DNA of 64,000 bases. Origin: Blautia sp. MSJ-9. GTDB lineage: Bacteria; Bacillota; Clostridia; Lachnospirales; Lachnospiraceae. Location of the stretch: positions 124,001 to 188,000 of the forward strand of contig NZ_JAHLQG010000043.1 of the NCBI RefSeq assembly GCF_018919065.1, written 5' to 3'. Numbering within the stretch: position 1 is the stretch's first letter; each line of letters begins with the position of its first letter. The notes beneath the pieces are model-generated. The model was not told the origin of the DNA, made no database searches, and saw nothing but the letters and a program-made list of their open reading frames with translations. Shown here in pieces: positions 35,532 to 45,735 of this stretch. A program made the position numbers and the translations under genes.

Positions 35532-37925
35532 ATGGAGAAACCGTTGGTTCGCATTTCCGTCAGAAATCTGGTGGAGTTTATACTGAAAAGCGGTGACCTT
35601 GACAACCGCAGAGGTTCTGCGGACAAAGAAGCAATGCTGAAAGGCAGCAGACTTCACAGAAAGATACAAGGCCGTATGGGAAGCCACTACAGAGCAGAGA
35701 TTTCCCTGAAATATATAACAGAATACGAAGATGTGGACATTCAGGTAGAGGGCAGAGCTGATGGGATATTCGCGGAAGATGATCAGTATTACATTGATGA
35801 GATTAAGGGCATTTATGCAGATGTCAGTCAGCTTGAGAAGCCGGTAGAAGTCCACCGTGCCCAGGCAATGTGCTATGCGTGGATCTATGCCCAGGAGCAG
35901 CAGCTTGAGAAGATCGGAGTGCAGATGACCTACGGAAATCTGGATACAGAGGAACTTCGATATTTCCGGGAAGACCATATGCTGGAAGAACTCAGACAAT
36001 GGTATCAGGATCTGTTGGATAGATATCACAAATGGATCGCCTATCAGCTTGCATGGGAAAAAGAGAGGAATGCATCCATGATTAATCTGGAGTTTCCTTT
36101 TGAATATCGGGAGGGACAGCGGAAAATCGTATCCAGTGTATACCATACGATATCCACAGAACGCCAGATTTTTATTCAGGCACCTACAGGCGTAGGCAAA
36201 ACCATGTCTACGATCTTTCCAGCGGTAAGAGCAGTCGGTGCAGGAATGGGCGAAAATATCTTCTATCTTACAGCAAAGACGATCACCAGAACCGTAGCAG
36301 AAGAAGCCTTTTCCATATTGAGGGAGCATGGTCTGAAATTCAAAGTGATCACCATCACTGCAAAAGAAAAATTATGCTTCTGCGATAAAGTAGAATGCAA
36401 TCCGGAGAACTGTCTCTGGGCAAGAGGACATCTGGACAGGGTCAATGATGCGGTCTATGAGTTGTGGACTACGCAGGACAGATATGACAGGGAAACTCTG
36501 CTTGAGTATGCAAAAAAGTGGCAGGTATGCCCGTTTGAACTATGTCTGGATCTTGCAGTCTGGGTAGATGCAGTGATCTGCGATTATAATTATGTATTTG
36601 ACCCGAATGTATATCTGAAGAGATTTTTCGGAGAAGGAACTTCGGGAGATTATATCTTCCTGATCGACGAAGCACACAATCTGGTGGACAGAGGCAGGGA
36701 AATGTACAGCGCCTATGTGGACAGAGCAGATGTACTGGAAGCAAAGAAGCTGGCAGCAGATTACAGCAAAGGCCTTGTAAAGGCATTGGAAAAGGTAAAC
36801 CGGCACCTGCTTACGCTGGAAAAGGAATGTGGAGATTACGAAATCCTGCAGAATCCGGGTGCTGTTTCTCTGAGTATGCTGCAGGTCATGGGTGAAATGG
36901 ATAAACTGCTGGAAGAGCTTCATGGAAAAGAATTGCCGGAACAGCTCCTGGAATTTTATTTCTGCGTCAGAGATTTTCTGAATATTGATGAACTGTTGGA
37001 TGAGAATTATGTGGTCTATACAGAAATCGGAGATCAGGGAAAAGTAGTCCTGCGGCTTTTCTGCGTAAATCCTGCGGCAAACATCGACAGATGCCTGGAG
37101 AAAGGAAAGAGTACCGTGTTCTTTTCAGCAACGCTTCTTCCTATGGACTATTACCGGACGCTTCTGAGCACCAGAAAGGACGACTATGGGATTTATGTTC
37201 CGTCACCTTTTCAACAGGAGAAGCGATGTATTCTTACAGGCCGTGATGTGAGCAGCCGTTACACCAGAAGAGGATATGAGGAGTATCACAGGATCGCGTC
37301 GTATATTGCCAGAACAGTATGGACGAGAAAAGGAAATTATATGGTATTCTTTCCTTCCTATAAATTTATGGAAGATGTGCTGGATGTGTATGAAAATGAA
37401 TTTTCAGTTGATTGGGTGCGCTGTATTGCGCAGACATCGGGAATGCACGAACAGGAGAAAGAAGAGTTTCTGGAAGAGTTTTCTACATCAGAGGGGACAC
37501 TGGTAGGATTTTGCGTGATGGGCGGTATTTTCTCGGAAGGAATTGACCTGATGGGAGAGAAATTGATCGGGGCGATCATTGTGGGAACCGGCCTGCCGCA
37601 GATTGGAATACAGAGAGAAATACTGAGACAATATTATGATAAAAAAGGAGCCAGCGGGTTTGACTATGCCTATCGTTATCCGGGAATGAATAAAGTACTG
37701 CAGTCTGCAGGGCGAGTGATCAGAACGCAGGAAGATACAGGAATCATACTTCTACTGGATGAACGTTTCGCGGGAAGCGATTACCGGAATCTCTTTCCGG
37801 CAGAATGGTCTGACCGCGGAAACTGCACTTTAAATACAGTAGAAGAACAGCTTGATCATTTCTGGAATAGCGTAAAGGAAAGTGGACAGTTATCAAATCA
37901 GGAAAATGGCAGTGCTCAAGATTAA
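35532..37925 (+). CDS. PD-(D/E)XK nuclease-like domain fused to an XPD/DinG-type helicase
   Basis: This 797-residue protein joins two parts. The N-terminal ~180 residues carry the RecB/Cas4-type nuclease motifs GRADG, YIDEIKG and HRAQAMCYAW. The rest is a superfamily 2 helicase with Walker A APTGVGKTM (about 216-224), a Cys-rich insert (CFCDKVECNPENC and VCPFELC, about 282-338) that should hold a 4Fe-4S cluster, the DEAH box FLIDEAHNLV (about 376-385), and C-terminal motifs VFFSATLLP, GGIFSEGIDL and QSAGRVIRT. It probably unwinds and cuts DNA in repair. GGAGG fixes the start at 35532. Confidence 0.85.
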   Translation: MEKPLVRISVRNLVEFILKSGDLDNRRGSADKEAMLKGSRLHRKIQGRMGSHYRAEISLKYITEYEDVDIQVEGRADGIFAEDDQYYIDEIKGIYADVSQLEKPVEVHRAQAMCYAWIYAQEQQLEKIGVQMTYGNLDTEELRYFREDHMLEELRQWYQDLLDRYHKWIAYQLAWEKERNASMINLEFPFEYREGQRKIVSSVYHTISTERQIFIQAPTGVGKTMSTIFPAVRAVGAGMGENIFYLTAKTITRTVAEEAFSILREHGLKFKVITITAKEKLCFCDKVECNPENCLWARGHLDRVNDAVYELWTTQDRYDRETLLEYAKKWQVCPFELCLDLAVWVDAVICDYNYVFDPNVYLKRFFGEGTSGDYIFLIDEAHNLVDRGREMYSAYVDRADVLEAKKLAADYSKGLVKALEKVNRHLLTLEKECGDYEILQNPGAVSLSMLQVMGEMDKLLEELHGKELPEQLLEFYFCVRDFLNIDELLDENYVVYTEIGDQGKVVLRLFCVNPAANIDRCLEKGKSTVFFSATLLPMDYYRTLLSTRKDDYGIYVPSPFQQEKRCILTGRDVSSRYTRRGYEEYHRIASYIARTVWTRKGNYMVFFPSYKFMEDVLDVYENEFSVDWVRCIAQTSGMHEQEKEEFLEEFSTSEGTLVGFCVMGGIFSEGIDLMGEKLIGAIIVGTGLPQIGIQREILRQYYDKKGASGFDYAYRYPGMNKVLQSAGRVIRTQEDTGIILLLDERFAGSDYRNLFPAEWSDRGNCTLNTVEEQLDHFWNSVKESGQLSNQENGSAQD

Positions 37926-38122
37926 AAAGCAGGGCTTTACTGGAAAAAGGATAAAAATGTTGCTATCCTGAAAAAAACAATATATACTTTGCTTACTGTA
38001 AAATAACATGAGTTGAAATGATAAATGAAAAAATGGTTTCTGAGAATATTCTGCAGGATTTTCGCAGGATGCTTAGAAAACAGCAGTGACAACATGGAAA
38101 GTAACTGTAAAAGGAGTTGCAC

Positions 38123-39619
38123 ATGAGAAAAAACAAAAGAACAGCGAAATCTTTTATAGCGGCAGGCATTTTGGCAGGAGCTGTCTCGATAATGATGGCT
38201 TTTCCATATTATGTTCCGGCAGCACAGCAGAGCCTGTCCTCTGTCACAGAACAGGCGCAGATTCAGCCTATAGGTGACGGAAGCGGCAAATATATTATGA
38301 AGAGTGACGGATTCTACTGTCTGGATGTGAACGGTGCCAGAAGTACTCAGGCAGAGGTTCATTATTTTCACGATTATGAAATAGACGGAACAGTATTTGA
38401 CGGATATTACTACCATGATACGGATGGTAAGTTTAAAGCCTGCAATCCACATATGGAACGTTTAAAAAGTGTTGCGGCATTTGAGAATAAGGCAGATGAA
38501 ACAACAGAAGCAGATGCTCAGGCAGCGCAGACAACCCAGACTGCAGAGAAATTTGACGGATTCTATTTTGTAAATAATCTGGGCCGCCTGTCTGCAGCGC
38601 CACAGGTAAGATATATTGACAACCTGGCAATAGACGGGATTACTCTGAACGGCTACTACTATTTTGATGAAAATGGCAGAATGGTAACAGAGCCGGGGAT
38701 CCATTCCCTTGAAATGAACTGTTATGAGATAAATTTTGATGGAAGTTACTATTTTGGCGGTATAAATGGAGCGCTGCTGCAGGAGAGTACCGTGACTTCA
38801 GATGGATTTATCGTAGACGATACAGGAAAAGTCCTGAATCTGGATAACCTGGGAATTGATAATCTCAAACCTCAGCTTGAGAACATCCTGTCCGGATATC
38901 AGGGAACCTGGAGTGTATATGTCAAAGACCTTAACGAAGACAAAGAAATCGTGATCAACGATACCCAACTGTATTCTGCCAGCCTGATCAAGGCCTTCGT
39001 AATGGCAAAAACATACCAGGATATGGAACAGGTAAAAGCAAATGAAGAGAAGAAGCTGAATACTACAGACGTGAAAACAGCAGAAGTGAAGCTGGATGAT
39101 TTCTTATGGAATATGATCACGGTCAGCGATAACGAATCCTGCAACGAATTGGTGAAGCTTCAGACAGATGCTCTTGATTTCAAAAAAGGCGCTGAAGATA
39201 TCAATAAATACCTGAAAAAAGAGGGCTACACGGAAACTACGGTACAGCATACTCTGCACCCGGCAGCTTCTGCGCAGGAGAGTCTGGGCGGCAGAAATAT
39301 GACTTCCGTAAAAGACTGCGGCACACTGCTTGAGAAGATTTACAATGGAGAATGTGTCAGCAAAGAAGCTTCAGAAGCAATGCTGAATCTTTTGTCAAAC
39401 CAGGAGAACACCTGGAAAATCCCGCAGGGACTGCCGGACGGGATCAAGTCGGCCAATAAGACCGGTGAAACAGATCAGGACCAGCATGATATTGCGATTA
39501 TCTATGGAGAAAAGACAACTTATATCTTATGTGTAATGTCTGAGAACTGTCCGGAAGGTACTGCAGTGACAAATATACAGAACATTTCGAAGATTGTATA
39601 TAATTACCTTAATTTATAG
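38123..39619 (+). CDS. Secreted serine hydrolase with class A beta-lactamase motifs
   Basis: This 498-residue exported protein has a signal peptide (about 1-33). A region of glucan/cell-wall-binding-like aromatic repeats follows (DGFYCLDVNG, DGYYYHDTDGKF, DGFYFVNNLGRL, NGYYYFDENGRM; about 60-200). The C-terminal catalytic domain (about 250-498) has SxxK in SASLIKAF (S288, K291), SDN near 334 and KTGE near 446. These are the three class A beta-lactamase signatures. It may be a beta-lactamase or a wall peptidase attached to the cell surface; sequence does not decide. AAAAGGAG fixes the ATG at 38123. Confidence 0.8.
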   Translation: MRKNKRTAKSFIAAGILAGAVSIMMAFPYYVPAAQQSLSSVTEQAQIQPIGDGSGKYIMKSDGFYCLDVNGARSTQAEVHYFHDYEIDGTVFDGYYYHDTDGKFKACNPHMERLKSVAAFENKADETTEADAQAAQTTQTAEKFDGFYFVNNLGRLSAAPQVRYIDNLAIDGITLNGYYYFDENGRMVTEPGIHSLEMNCYEINFDGSYYFGGINGALLQESTVTSDGFIVDDTGKVLNLDNLGIDNLKPQLENILSGYQGTWSVYVKDLNEDKEIVINDTQLYSASLIKAFVMAKTYQDMEQVKANEEKKLNTTDVKTAEVKLDDFLWNMITVSDNESCNELVKLQTDALDFKKGAEDINKYLKKEGYTETTVQHTLHPAASAQESLGGRNMTSVKDCGTLLEKIYNGECVSKEASEAMLNLLSNQENTWKIPQGLPDGIKSANKTGETDQDQHDIAIIYGEKTTYILCVMSENCPEGTAVTNIQNISKIVYNYLNL

Positions 39620-39678
39620 AGTGTCATGCAGGGGCCGGAAATAATGTAATTTACTACTGTCAGCCACATGCACAATGA

Positions 39679-39707
39679 TTGATTTTTACTGGAAAATCAT
39701 GTATAAT
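39679..39707 (+). promoter_or_regulatory. Sigma-A promoter of the G1P dehydrogenase gene
   Basis: TTGATT (39679-39684), 17 bp, perfect TATAAT (39702-39707). The start codon lies 62 bp further. Confidence 0.7.
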
Positions 39708-39769
39708 ACCAACGAACTATGCCTATAGAAAATTAAGTTTAATCAAGAAAGTCAGGAGGAAGAATTTAA

Positions 39770-41044
39770 ATGCGAGTTGATGCGGACGATTTTGCCCGAC
39801 CTTGCAGCTGCGGCAGGGAACACCAGATTGCAGTGAAAGAGATTTTGATAGAAGCCGGAGCAGTAGAGAAGCTTGAAGAAGAGATGTCAGAGGGAATGCT
39901 CAGAGAGTACATATCCCCGCTGGTCATCTGCGACACCAATACCTATGCGGCAACAGAAGAACTCATGGAGGATATCTATGACAGATGCCAGGTACTGGTC
40001 CTGGATGCAGAGGGACTTCAGGCAGACCGGCATGCAGTAAAAATTGTGGAGAATAACATGGAAGAGGATATTGACCTGATCCTTGCAGTAGGAGCAGGTA
40101 CGATCCATGATATCAGCCGCTATATTGCACACAACTATAAAGTACCTTTCATTTCAGTGCCTACCGCAGCAAGTGGAGATGGATTTGTAACAACAGTAGC
40201 AGCAATGACCTGGGACGGAGTGAAGAAAACGGTACCGTCAGTAGCTCCGATCTGCGTATATGCAGACACGGACATTTTCTCAAAAGCACCGCAGCGCCTT
40301 ACGGCAGCCGGAATTTCAGACCTGATGGGAAAATATATCTGCCTTGCAGACTGGAAGATCGCCAACCTGGTCACCGGAGAATATTTCTGCCGCGAAACTG
40401 TAAAATTGGAAGAGAAAGCGTTAAAAACTGTAAAATCTTCGATTCAGGATATTACAGAGGGAGAGGAAGATGAGTGTGAACAGCTTATGTACGCCCTGAT
40501 CCTTTCCGGACTTGCCATGCAGATGATCGGCAATTCCAGACCTGCGTCCTGCGCAGAGCACCATGTCACACATTTATGGGATATGGAAGTGATCAATGGT
40601 CCGCTGGATGCACTTCATGGTGAGAAAGTTTCTGTAGCAGCACTCCTTGTACTGGAAGAATACAAGCGTATTGCCACAGCCATCACACAGGGAAGATGTC
40701 ACGCGAAACCGTATGAGAATGAAGACGAGGAACTTCTGAAAGAAACCTTTGGAAAGAAAGGGCTTCTGGAAGAAATCACAAAAGAAAACGAGCCGGAACT
40801 TCTGAAAACGATTTCCCCGCAGCACCTGGAGGAATGTCTGGATGGAATTGCGGAGATCATCGACGAACTTCCGAATGAGCAGGATATGTTCCATATGCTG
40901 GAGAAAGCCGGATGTGCAAAAACTGTTTACGATATCGGACTTGATGAAGCGGCCGTTTTACCAAGCCTCAGACTTGCTCCTTATACAAGGAGACGATTAA
41001 GCTTATTAAGAATCAGCAAGATGCTGGAAATCAGAGGAGAATGA
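39770..41044 (+). CDS. egsA: sn-glycerol-1-phosphate dehydrogenase
   Basis: This 424-residue member of the iron-type alcohol dehydrogenase superfamily reduces dihydroxyacetone phosphate to sn-glycerol-1-phosphate with NAD(P)H. Motifs include the nucleotide-binding [27 protein letters not shown] and the metal-ligand region [14 protein letters not shown] with [10 protein letters not shown]. The length is normal for the AraM/EgsA group. A perfect AGGAGGAAG lies upstream. Its end overlaps the ispF frame (ATGA junction), so the two are cotranscribed. In Bacillus the homologue AraM makes G1P for a prenylated lipid; the role here is unknown. Confidence 0.88.
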   Translation: MRVDADDFARPCSCGREHQIAVKEILIEAGAVEKLEEEMSEGMLREYISPLVICDTNTYAATEELMEDIYDRCQVLVLDAEGLQADRHAVKIVENNMEEDIDLILAVGAGTIHDISRYIAHNYKVPFISVPTAASGDGFVTTVAAMTWDGVKKTVPSVAPICVYADTDIFSKAPQRLTAAGISDLMGKYICLADWKIANLVTGEYFCRETVKLEEKALKTVKSSIQDITEGEEDECEQLMYALILSGLAMQMIGNSRPASCAEHHVTHLWDMEVINGPLDALHGEKVSVAALLVLEEYKRIATAITQGRCHAKPYENEDEELLKETFGKKGLLEEITKENEPELLKTISPQHLEECLDGIAEIIDELPNEQDMFHMLEKAGCAKTVYDIGLDEAAVLPSLRLAPYTRRRLSLLRISKMLEIRGE

Positions 41045-41046
41045 TT

Positions 41047-41523
41047 ATGCGTGTTGGAATGGGATATGATGTACACAGACTAACCGAAGACAGAGATCTG
41101 ATCCTGGGCGGCGTAAAGATTGACTGGGAAAAAGGTCTCCTTGGACATTCAGATGCGGATGTGCTGATCCATGCAATAATGGATGCACTTCTGGGAGCTG
41201 CCGCGCTGGGAGATATCGGGAAACATTTCCCGGATACAGACCCTGCATATAAAGGGATTTCCAGCATTCTGCTGCTGGAGCATGTAACGAAACTTTTGAG
41301 AGAGCATCATTATGAGATTGGAAATATAGATGCAACGATCATTGCGCAGAAACCAAAGATGGCACCTCACATTCCACAGATGAGAACCAATATGGCGAAA
41401 GCAATGGGAATCGATGAATCTCAGCTGAATATCAAAGCAACTACAGAGGAGAAGCTGGGATTTACAGGAAGAGAAGAAGGAATCGCGTCTCAGGCAATCT
41501 GTCTTCTTAATGAAGTAAAATAG
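41047..41523 (+). CDS. ispF: 2-C-methyl-D-erythritol 2,4-cyclodiphosphate synthase
   Basis: This 158-residue trimeric zinc enzyme of the MEP isoprenoid pathway shows [46 protein letters not shown] and the C-terminal [22 protein letters not shown] chose the ATG at 41047, which has GAGGAG at proper distance; an ATG two codons earlier sits too close. It overlaps no coding sequence but starts 3 bp after the G1P dehydrogenase stop. Pairing of an isoprenoid gene with a G1P gene suggests a shared lipid role. Confidence 0.95.
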   Translation: MRVGMGYDVHRLTEDRDLILGGVKIDWEKGLLGHSDADVLIHAIMDALLGAAALGDIGKHFPDTDPAYKGISSILLLEHVTKLLREHHYEIGNIDATIIAQKPKMAPHIPQMRTNMAKAMGIDESQLNIKATTEEKLGFTGREEGIASQAICLLNEVK

Positions 41524-41524
41524 A

Positions 41525-41575
41525 ATTACTGTTCACTTTGTATCTGGCAGCCAGATGTTTGCCAGATTGCAGAAG
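41525..41575. repeat. Short interspersed inverted repeat
   Basis: It opens with ATTACTGTTCACTTTG, as does the element after rlmB, then has the perfect stem ATCTGGCA/TGCCAGAT. It fills the gap between ispF and cysS. Confidence 0.5.
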
Positions 41576-41645
41576 ATTTGACCTGACTTTTATATAAAAA
41601 CTCTATGAAATAATGAAACAATAGAGAAAACTGGAGGAATAAAAC

Positions 41646-43055
41646 ATGAAGCTTTTTAACACACTGACACGTAGAAAAGAAGAATTCGTACCTCTTGAAG
41701 AGGGAAAGGTTCGTATGTATGTCTGCGGTCCGACTGTATACAACCTGATCCATATCGGAAATGCACGTCCGATGATCATCTTTGATACGGTACGCCGTTA
41801 TATGGAATATAAAGGCTATGAAGTAAACTATGTATCCAACTTCACAGACGTAGATGATAAGATCATCAAGAAAGCCATCGAAGAAGGCGTAAGTGCACAG
41901 GAGATTTCCGAACGTTATATTGCAGAGTGCAAAAAAGACATGGATGGCATGAACGTAAAACCTGCTACGACTAATCCGCAGGCCACACAGGAAATCGATG
42001 GAATGATCAATATGATCCAGACTCTGGTTGATAAAGGTTATGCTTATCCGGCAGCAGATGGTACTGTATATTTCAGAGTTAAGAAGTTCAAAGAATATGG
42101 CAAACTTTCTCACAAGAATCTGGATGATCTGCAGTCCGGCTTCCGTTCTCTGCAGGTATCCGGTGAAGACCAGAAAGAAGATCCGCTTGATTTCGTACTC
42201 TGGAAACCGAAGAAAGAAGGCGAACCGTCATGGCCGTCACCATGGTGCGACGGACGTCCGGGATGGCATATTGAGTGCTCGGTTATGGCTAAGAAATATC
42301 TTGGCGATGAGATTGATATCCACGCAGGTGGTGAGGATCTGATTTTCCCTCATCATGAGAATGAAATTGCACAGAGTGAATGCTGCAACGACAAGATTTT
42401 TGCAAAATACTGGATGCACAATGCATTCTTAAATATTGATAACAGAAAAATGTCCAAGTCTCTTGGAAACTTCCGTACTGTCCGTGAGATCAGCGAACAG
42501 TATGATCTGCAGGTACTTCGTTTCTTCATGCTGAATGCACATTACAGAAGTCCGTTGAACTTCAGCGCAGACCTGATGGAAGCTGCAAAGAACGCATTAG
42601 AACGTATCACAGATGCTGCCGCAAACTTAAAAGACAGAAAAGCAGCCGCACAGACAGAAACTGCAACAGATGCAGAGAAAGAACTGCTTGTACAGTCACA
42701 GGAATTTGTAAAGAAATTCGAAGAAGCCATGGAGGATGATTTCAACACAGCTGATGCACTGGCAGCAATTTTTGAACTGGTTAAATTTGCGAACACAAAT
42801 GTATCTGAGGAAAGCTCCGCGGAATTCACCGGCGCACTTCTTGATACAATGGTGAAATTATGCGACGTACTTGGCCTGAAAGCTGAGAAGAAAGAAGAAA
42901 TCCTCGACAAAGAAATCGAAGACCTCATCGCAGAACGCCAGGAAGCAAGAAAAGCAAAGAACTTCGCAAGAGCCGATGAGATCAGAGACGAACTTCTGGC
43001 AAAGGGAATTATCCTTAAGGATACCCGTGAAGGAGTAAAATGGAAACGAGCTTAA
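41646..43055 (+). CDS. cysS: Cysteinyl-tRNA synthetase
   Basis: This 469-residue class I synthetase charges tRNA-Cys. [16 protein letters not shown] contains the zinc cysteine and the HIGH-type motif, and KMSKSLGNF is the KMSKS loop. [11 protein letters not shown] and [20 protein letters not shown] are also diagnostic. The C-terminal DALR domain ends in the usual region. GGAGGAAT precedes the start. No T-box leader is visible. The mrnC start lies inside its end, giving a tight cysS-mrnC-rlmB operon. Confidence 0.97.
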   Translation: MKLFNTLTRRKEEFVPLEEGKVRMYVCGPTVYNLIHIGNARPMIIFDTVRRYMEYKGYEVNYVSNFTDVDDKIIKKAIEEGVSAQEISERYIAECKKDMDGMNVKPATTNPQATQEIDGMINMIQTLVDKGYAYPAADGTVYFRVKKFKEYGKLSHKNLDDLQSGFRSLQVSGEDQKEDPLDFVLWKPKKEGEPSWPSPWCDGRPGWHIECSVMAKKYLGDEIDIHAGGEDLIFPHHENEIAQSECCNDKIFAKYWMHNAFLNIDNRKMSKSLGNFRTVREISEQYDLQVLRFFMLNAHYRSPLNFSADLMEAAKNALERITDAAANLKDRKAAAQTETATDAEKELLVQSQEFVKKFEEAMEDDFNTADALAAIFELVKFANTNVSEESSAEFTGALLDTMVKLCDVLGLKAEKKEEILDKEIEDLIAERQEARKAKNFARADEIRDELLAKGIILKDTREGVKWKRA

Positions 43056-43600
43056 ATGATATGAGTGAAACCAATGAACTTAATGAAGTGAATAATACTG
43101 TTGAGGCAGAACTGACAGGACTTGCGGAGCATTCAGACAAAAGTTCAGATAAAAGATTTTCTGAAGAAGTAAATTTAAGTGGTCTGAAAGGTTTACTTAA
43201 TCAGGTGTTTCATTTGGAAGATAAAGATTTGCGAACCTATTCTCCACTGACATTGGCGTATATTGGCGACGGAGTCTACGAACTGGTGATCCGCACAATC
43301 CTTGTAAAAAAAGGCAACTGCCCGGTCAATCAGCTTCACAGAAAAGCCAGCAGTCTGGTCAAGGCAGGAACCCAGTCTTCCATGATGGAAGTGATCGAGC
43401 CGATGCTCACAGAGGAAGAACACAGCGTTTACAGAAGAGGAAGAAACGCCCATTCTCCGACAATGGCAAAGCATGCAACCATGGCAGATTACCGCAGGGC
43501 AACGGGATTTGAAGCTCTGATGGGCTATTTATATTTAAAAGATGATTTCAGCAGGATCATAGAACTGGTCCGTGCAGGAATTGGAGAGGATCAGATATGA
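43040..43600 (+). CDS. mrnC: Mini-ribonuclease 3
   Basis: This 186-residue protein has an RNase III catalytic domain without the dsRNA-binding domain, and matures 23S rRNA. The domain runs from about residue 65 ([71 protein letters not shown]). The first ~50 residues are an acidic, Asn/Glu-rich extension not usual in the family. The start at 43040 has a perfect GGAG-TAAA upstream and lies 16 bp inside cysS, so the extension seems real; a later ATG at 43061 is less well placed. Its end overlaps rlmB by 4 bp. Confidence 0.93.
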   Translation: METSLNDMSETNELNEVNNTVEAELTGLAEHSDKSSDKRFSEEVNLSGLKGLLNQVFHLEDKDLRTYSPLTLAYIGDGVYELVIRTILVKKGNCPVNQLHRKASSLVKAGTQSSMMEVIEPMLTEEEHSVYRRGRNAHSPTMAKHATMADYRRATGFEALMGYLYLKDDFSRIIELVRAGIGEDQI

Positions 43601-44334
43601 GTGAACAGATAGAAGGACGCAACGCAGTCCTGGAAGCCTTTCGTTCCGGCAAATGTGTAGATAAGCTGTTTATCCTGGACGGATGCCAGGACGGCCCGGT
43701 CCGCACCATTGCCAGAGAGGCAAGAAAAAAAGATACAATCATTAACTATGTGGCAAAAGAACGTCTGGATCAGTTAAGCGAGACAGGTGCACACCAGGGT
43801 GTGATCGCTCAGGTGGCAGCCTATGAATATGCAAGCGTAGAGGATATCCTTGCAAAAGCAAAGGAGAAAGGAGAAGATCCATTTATCTTTATCCTGGATA
43901 ATATCGAAGATCCTCATAATCTCGGTGCCATTATCCGTACAGCAAACCTTGCAGGAGCACACGGCGTGATCATTCCGAAGAGAAGAGCAGTGGGTCTGAC
44001 ATCTACAGTTGCCAAGACTTCTGCAGGCGCATTAAACTATACACCCGTTGCCAAAGTTACCAATCTGGGACATACTATCGATGAACTGAAAGAACAGGGC
44101 ATGTGGTTTGTATGCGCAGATATGGGCGGCGAAACCATGTATAACCTCAATCTCACAGGGCCGATCGGTGTAGTGATCGGTAACGAGGGTGAAGGCGTAA
44201 GCAGACTGATCCGTGAGAAATGCGATTTCGTGGCGTCCATTCCTATGAAGGGTGACATTGACTCCCTCAACGCATCAGTAGCAGCCGGCGTACTTGGTTA
44301 TGAAATTGTACGTCAGAGACTGCAGAAAAAATAA
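43597..44334 (+). CDS. rlmB: 23S rRNA 2'-O-ribose methyltransferase (SpoU/TrmH family)
   Basis: This 245-residue SPOUT enzyme uses SAM to methylate a ribose in 23S rRNA, G2251 in E. coli. The substrate-binding N-domain starts with EGRNAVLEAFRSGKCVDKLFI. The knotted C-domain has ILDNIEDPHNLGAIIRTANLAGAHGVI, VIGNEGEGVSRLIREKCD and SIPMKGDIDSLNASVAAGVLGYEI. The ATGA overlap with mrnC signals translational coupling. In Bacillus a yacP gene usually follows before sigH; it is absent here. Confidence 0.95.
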   Translation: MSEQIEGRNAVLEAFRSGKCVDKLFILDGCQDGPVRTIAREARKKDTIINYVAKERLDQLSETGAHQGVIAQVAAYEYASVEDILAKAKEKGEDPFIFILDNIEDPHNLGAIIRTANLAGAHGVIIPKRRAVGLTSTVAKTSAGALNYTPVAKVTNLGHTIDELKEQGMWFVCADMGGETMYNLNLTGPIGVVIGNEGEGVSRLIREKCDFVASIPMKGDIDSLNASVAAGVLGYEIVRQRLQKK

Positions 44335-44393
44335 TTACTGTTCACTTCGTGCCCGGTAAAACACTTCGCGGGATATTACCAGTGAGCAATAAT
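44334..44393. repeat. Short interspersed inverted repeat directly after rlmB
   Basis: ATTACTGTTCACT (44334-44346) pairs with AGTGAGCAATAAT (44381-44393) with G-U pairs, and an inner GGTAA/TTACC stem adds to it. It begins at the last base of the rlmB stop codon. Confidence 0.6.
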
Positions 44394-44544
44394 AAAAATT
44401 ATTCCACAATATTGTTATGCTATAAGAAGCCCTCTGGGCGAAAAATTTCTTGTAGATTGCAGTTTGTTATAACACATATGTAGTGTGTTTCAGGATAAAC
44501 TTAAATGATAGAGAGATTTTCAGAAAAACGGAAGGTTCGAATTG

Positions 44545-45144
44545 ATGAAACAGTATGACGGAATTAAAGATGAAGAATTAATATCACGTTTCAAAAACGG
44601 GGAATCAGAAATCCTTGACTATCTGATGGAGAAATACAAGAACATGGTCCGTAAGAAGGCAAGGACCATGTTCCTGATAGGCGGAGAGAATGATGACCTG
44701 ATACAGGAAGGTATGATCGGACTGTTCAAAGCAGTCCGCGACTACCAGCCAGACAAGGATGCAGCATTCCAGACATTTGCAGGCATATGCGTAGACAGAC
44801 AGATATATAACGCCATCCAGAGCTCCAACAGACAGAAACACCAGCCGCTGAACTCGTATATTTCCCTCAGCGAACAGGACGGAGAGAATGAAGAACATCT
44901 TGGCGACACCTGGGTAGAGAATCCCGAGTCGATCATCATCGACCAGGAAAATGTCCAGAGCCTGGAACAGGAGATCACCACCACCCTAAGTCCAATGGAA
45001 AATCAGGTTCTCGAATACTATCTTGCAGGAAACGGCTACGGAGAGATTGCCCGGATCATGGGAAAAACACCCAAATCCATAGACAACGCCCTCCAACGCA
45101 TCCGCACCAAGATCAAAGAACAACTGGAACAACTACAAAAATAA
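44545..45144 (+). CDS. sigH: RNA polymerase sigma-H factor
   Basis: This 199-residue sigma-70 family protein directs transition-state and early sporulation genes. Region 2 is seen at DDLIQEGMIGLFKAVRDYQPDKDAAFQTFAGICVDRQI (about 50-88) and region 4 at LSPMENQVLEYYLAGNGYGEIARIMGKTPKSIDNALQRI (about 149-188). Position after cysS-mrnC-rlmB matches the conserved sigH locus of Firmicutes. GGAAGG lies upstream; a TTG one codon earlier is an alternative start. Presence of sigH fits the Spo0A-type features further on and a spore-forming ancestry. Confidence 0.92.
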   Translation: MKQYDGIKDEELISRFKNGESEILDYLMEKYKNMVRKKARTMFLIGGENDDLIQEGMIGLFKAVRDYQPDKDAAFQTFAGICVDRQIYNAIQSSNRQKHQPLNSYISLSEQDGENEEHLGDTWVENPESIIIDQENVQSLEQEITTTLSPMENQVLEYYLAGNGYGEIARIMGKTPKSIDNALQRIRTKIKEQLEQLQK

Positions 45145-45207
45145 AATCATCAGAATATATTTTCTGTAAAAAATTTTCTACAAAATGAAAAAGTTAAAAA
45201 ATAGGGA

Positions 45208-45236
45208 TTGACAACACGAACAAGTTCTGGTAACAT
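45208..45236 (+). promoter_or_regulatory. Promoter of tRNA-Thr
   Basis: A perfect TTGACA (45208-45213), 17-bp spacer and TAACAT (45231-45236). The mature tRNA begins 32 bp after the -10 box. Confidence 0.75.
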
Positions 45237-45267
45237 ATCCAAATGTGAGCGGCAAGTCCGACACGAT

Positions 45268-45339
45268 GCTGATGTGGCTCAGAGGTAGAGCACTTCCTTG
45301 GTAAGGAAGGGGTCACGGGTTCAATTCCCGTCATCAGCT
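45268..45339 (+). tRNA. tRNA-Thr (anticodon GGT)
   Basis: A complete cloverleaf is visible: acceptor GCTGATG/CATCAGC, D stem GCTC/GAGC, anticodon stem CTTCC/GGAAG with loop TTGGTAA, and T arm with GGTTCAATTCC. The anticodon GGT reads ACC and ACU threonine codons. CCA is not encoded. A T run directly follows the gene and helps end transcription. Confidence 0.96.
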
Positions 45340-45735
45340 TTTTTTATTGCTAAAAATAAAGGATTACAAGTAGTCAAAAACAAAGACTGTTTGTGATCCT
45401 TTTTCTATTTAAAGATTTGCCGTTGTTGAATGGACTATTTGAGATAGCTTACTGTCAGAAGTGAAGGAATACTAGAAGTATACTTTTAAGGAAAATTATA
45501 AAATATAAAGATATATACAAAATGAAAGATATAATGTTTAAAGGCCTGCATATGTTGGTATATATAGAAAATATTCTAATGATGGTGGAAATTCTTACAA
45601 ATATGTAATACAATAGTGTAAGTAAAAATATTATATTTAATGATATTAGAAATAAAGTATAAATGGAAAAAAGTTAACTACAAGGAGCATGATGACAAGA
45701 TTTAATGATATCTTATAAAAAGAGAGGATAATAGT
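45340..45735. other. Gene-poor AT-rich stretch
   Basis: Directly after the tRNA, AAAGGATTACAAGTAGTC (45358 onwards) and TTTGTGATCCTTTTTC form a long hairpin with T run ending near 45408, probably the tRNA terminator. Beyond it I see only A/T-rich sequence with no credible frame up to the LRR pseudogene. Confidence 0.4.

Noticed and set aside
41524-41645. T-box leader before cysS
   Set aside because: No TGGNACCGCG antiterminator motif; the gap holds only the short repeat.
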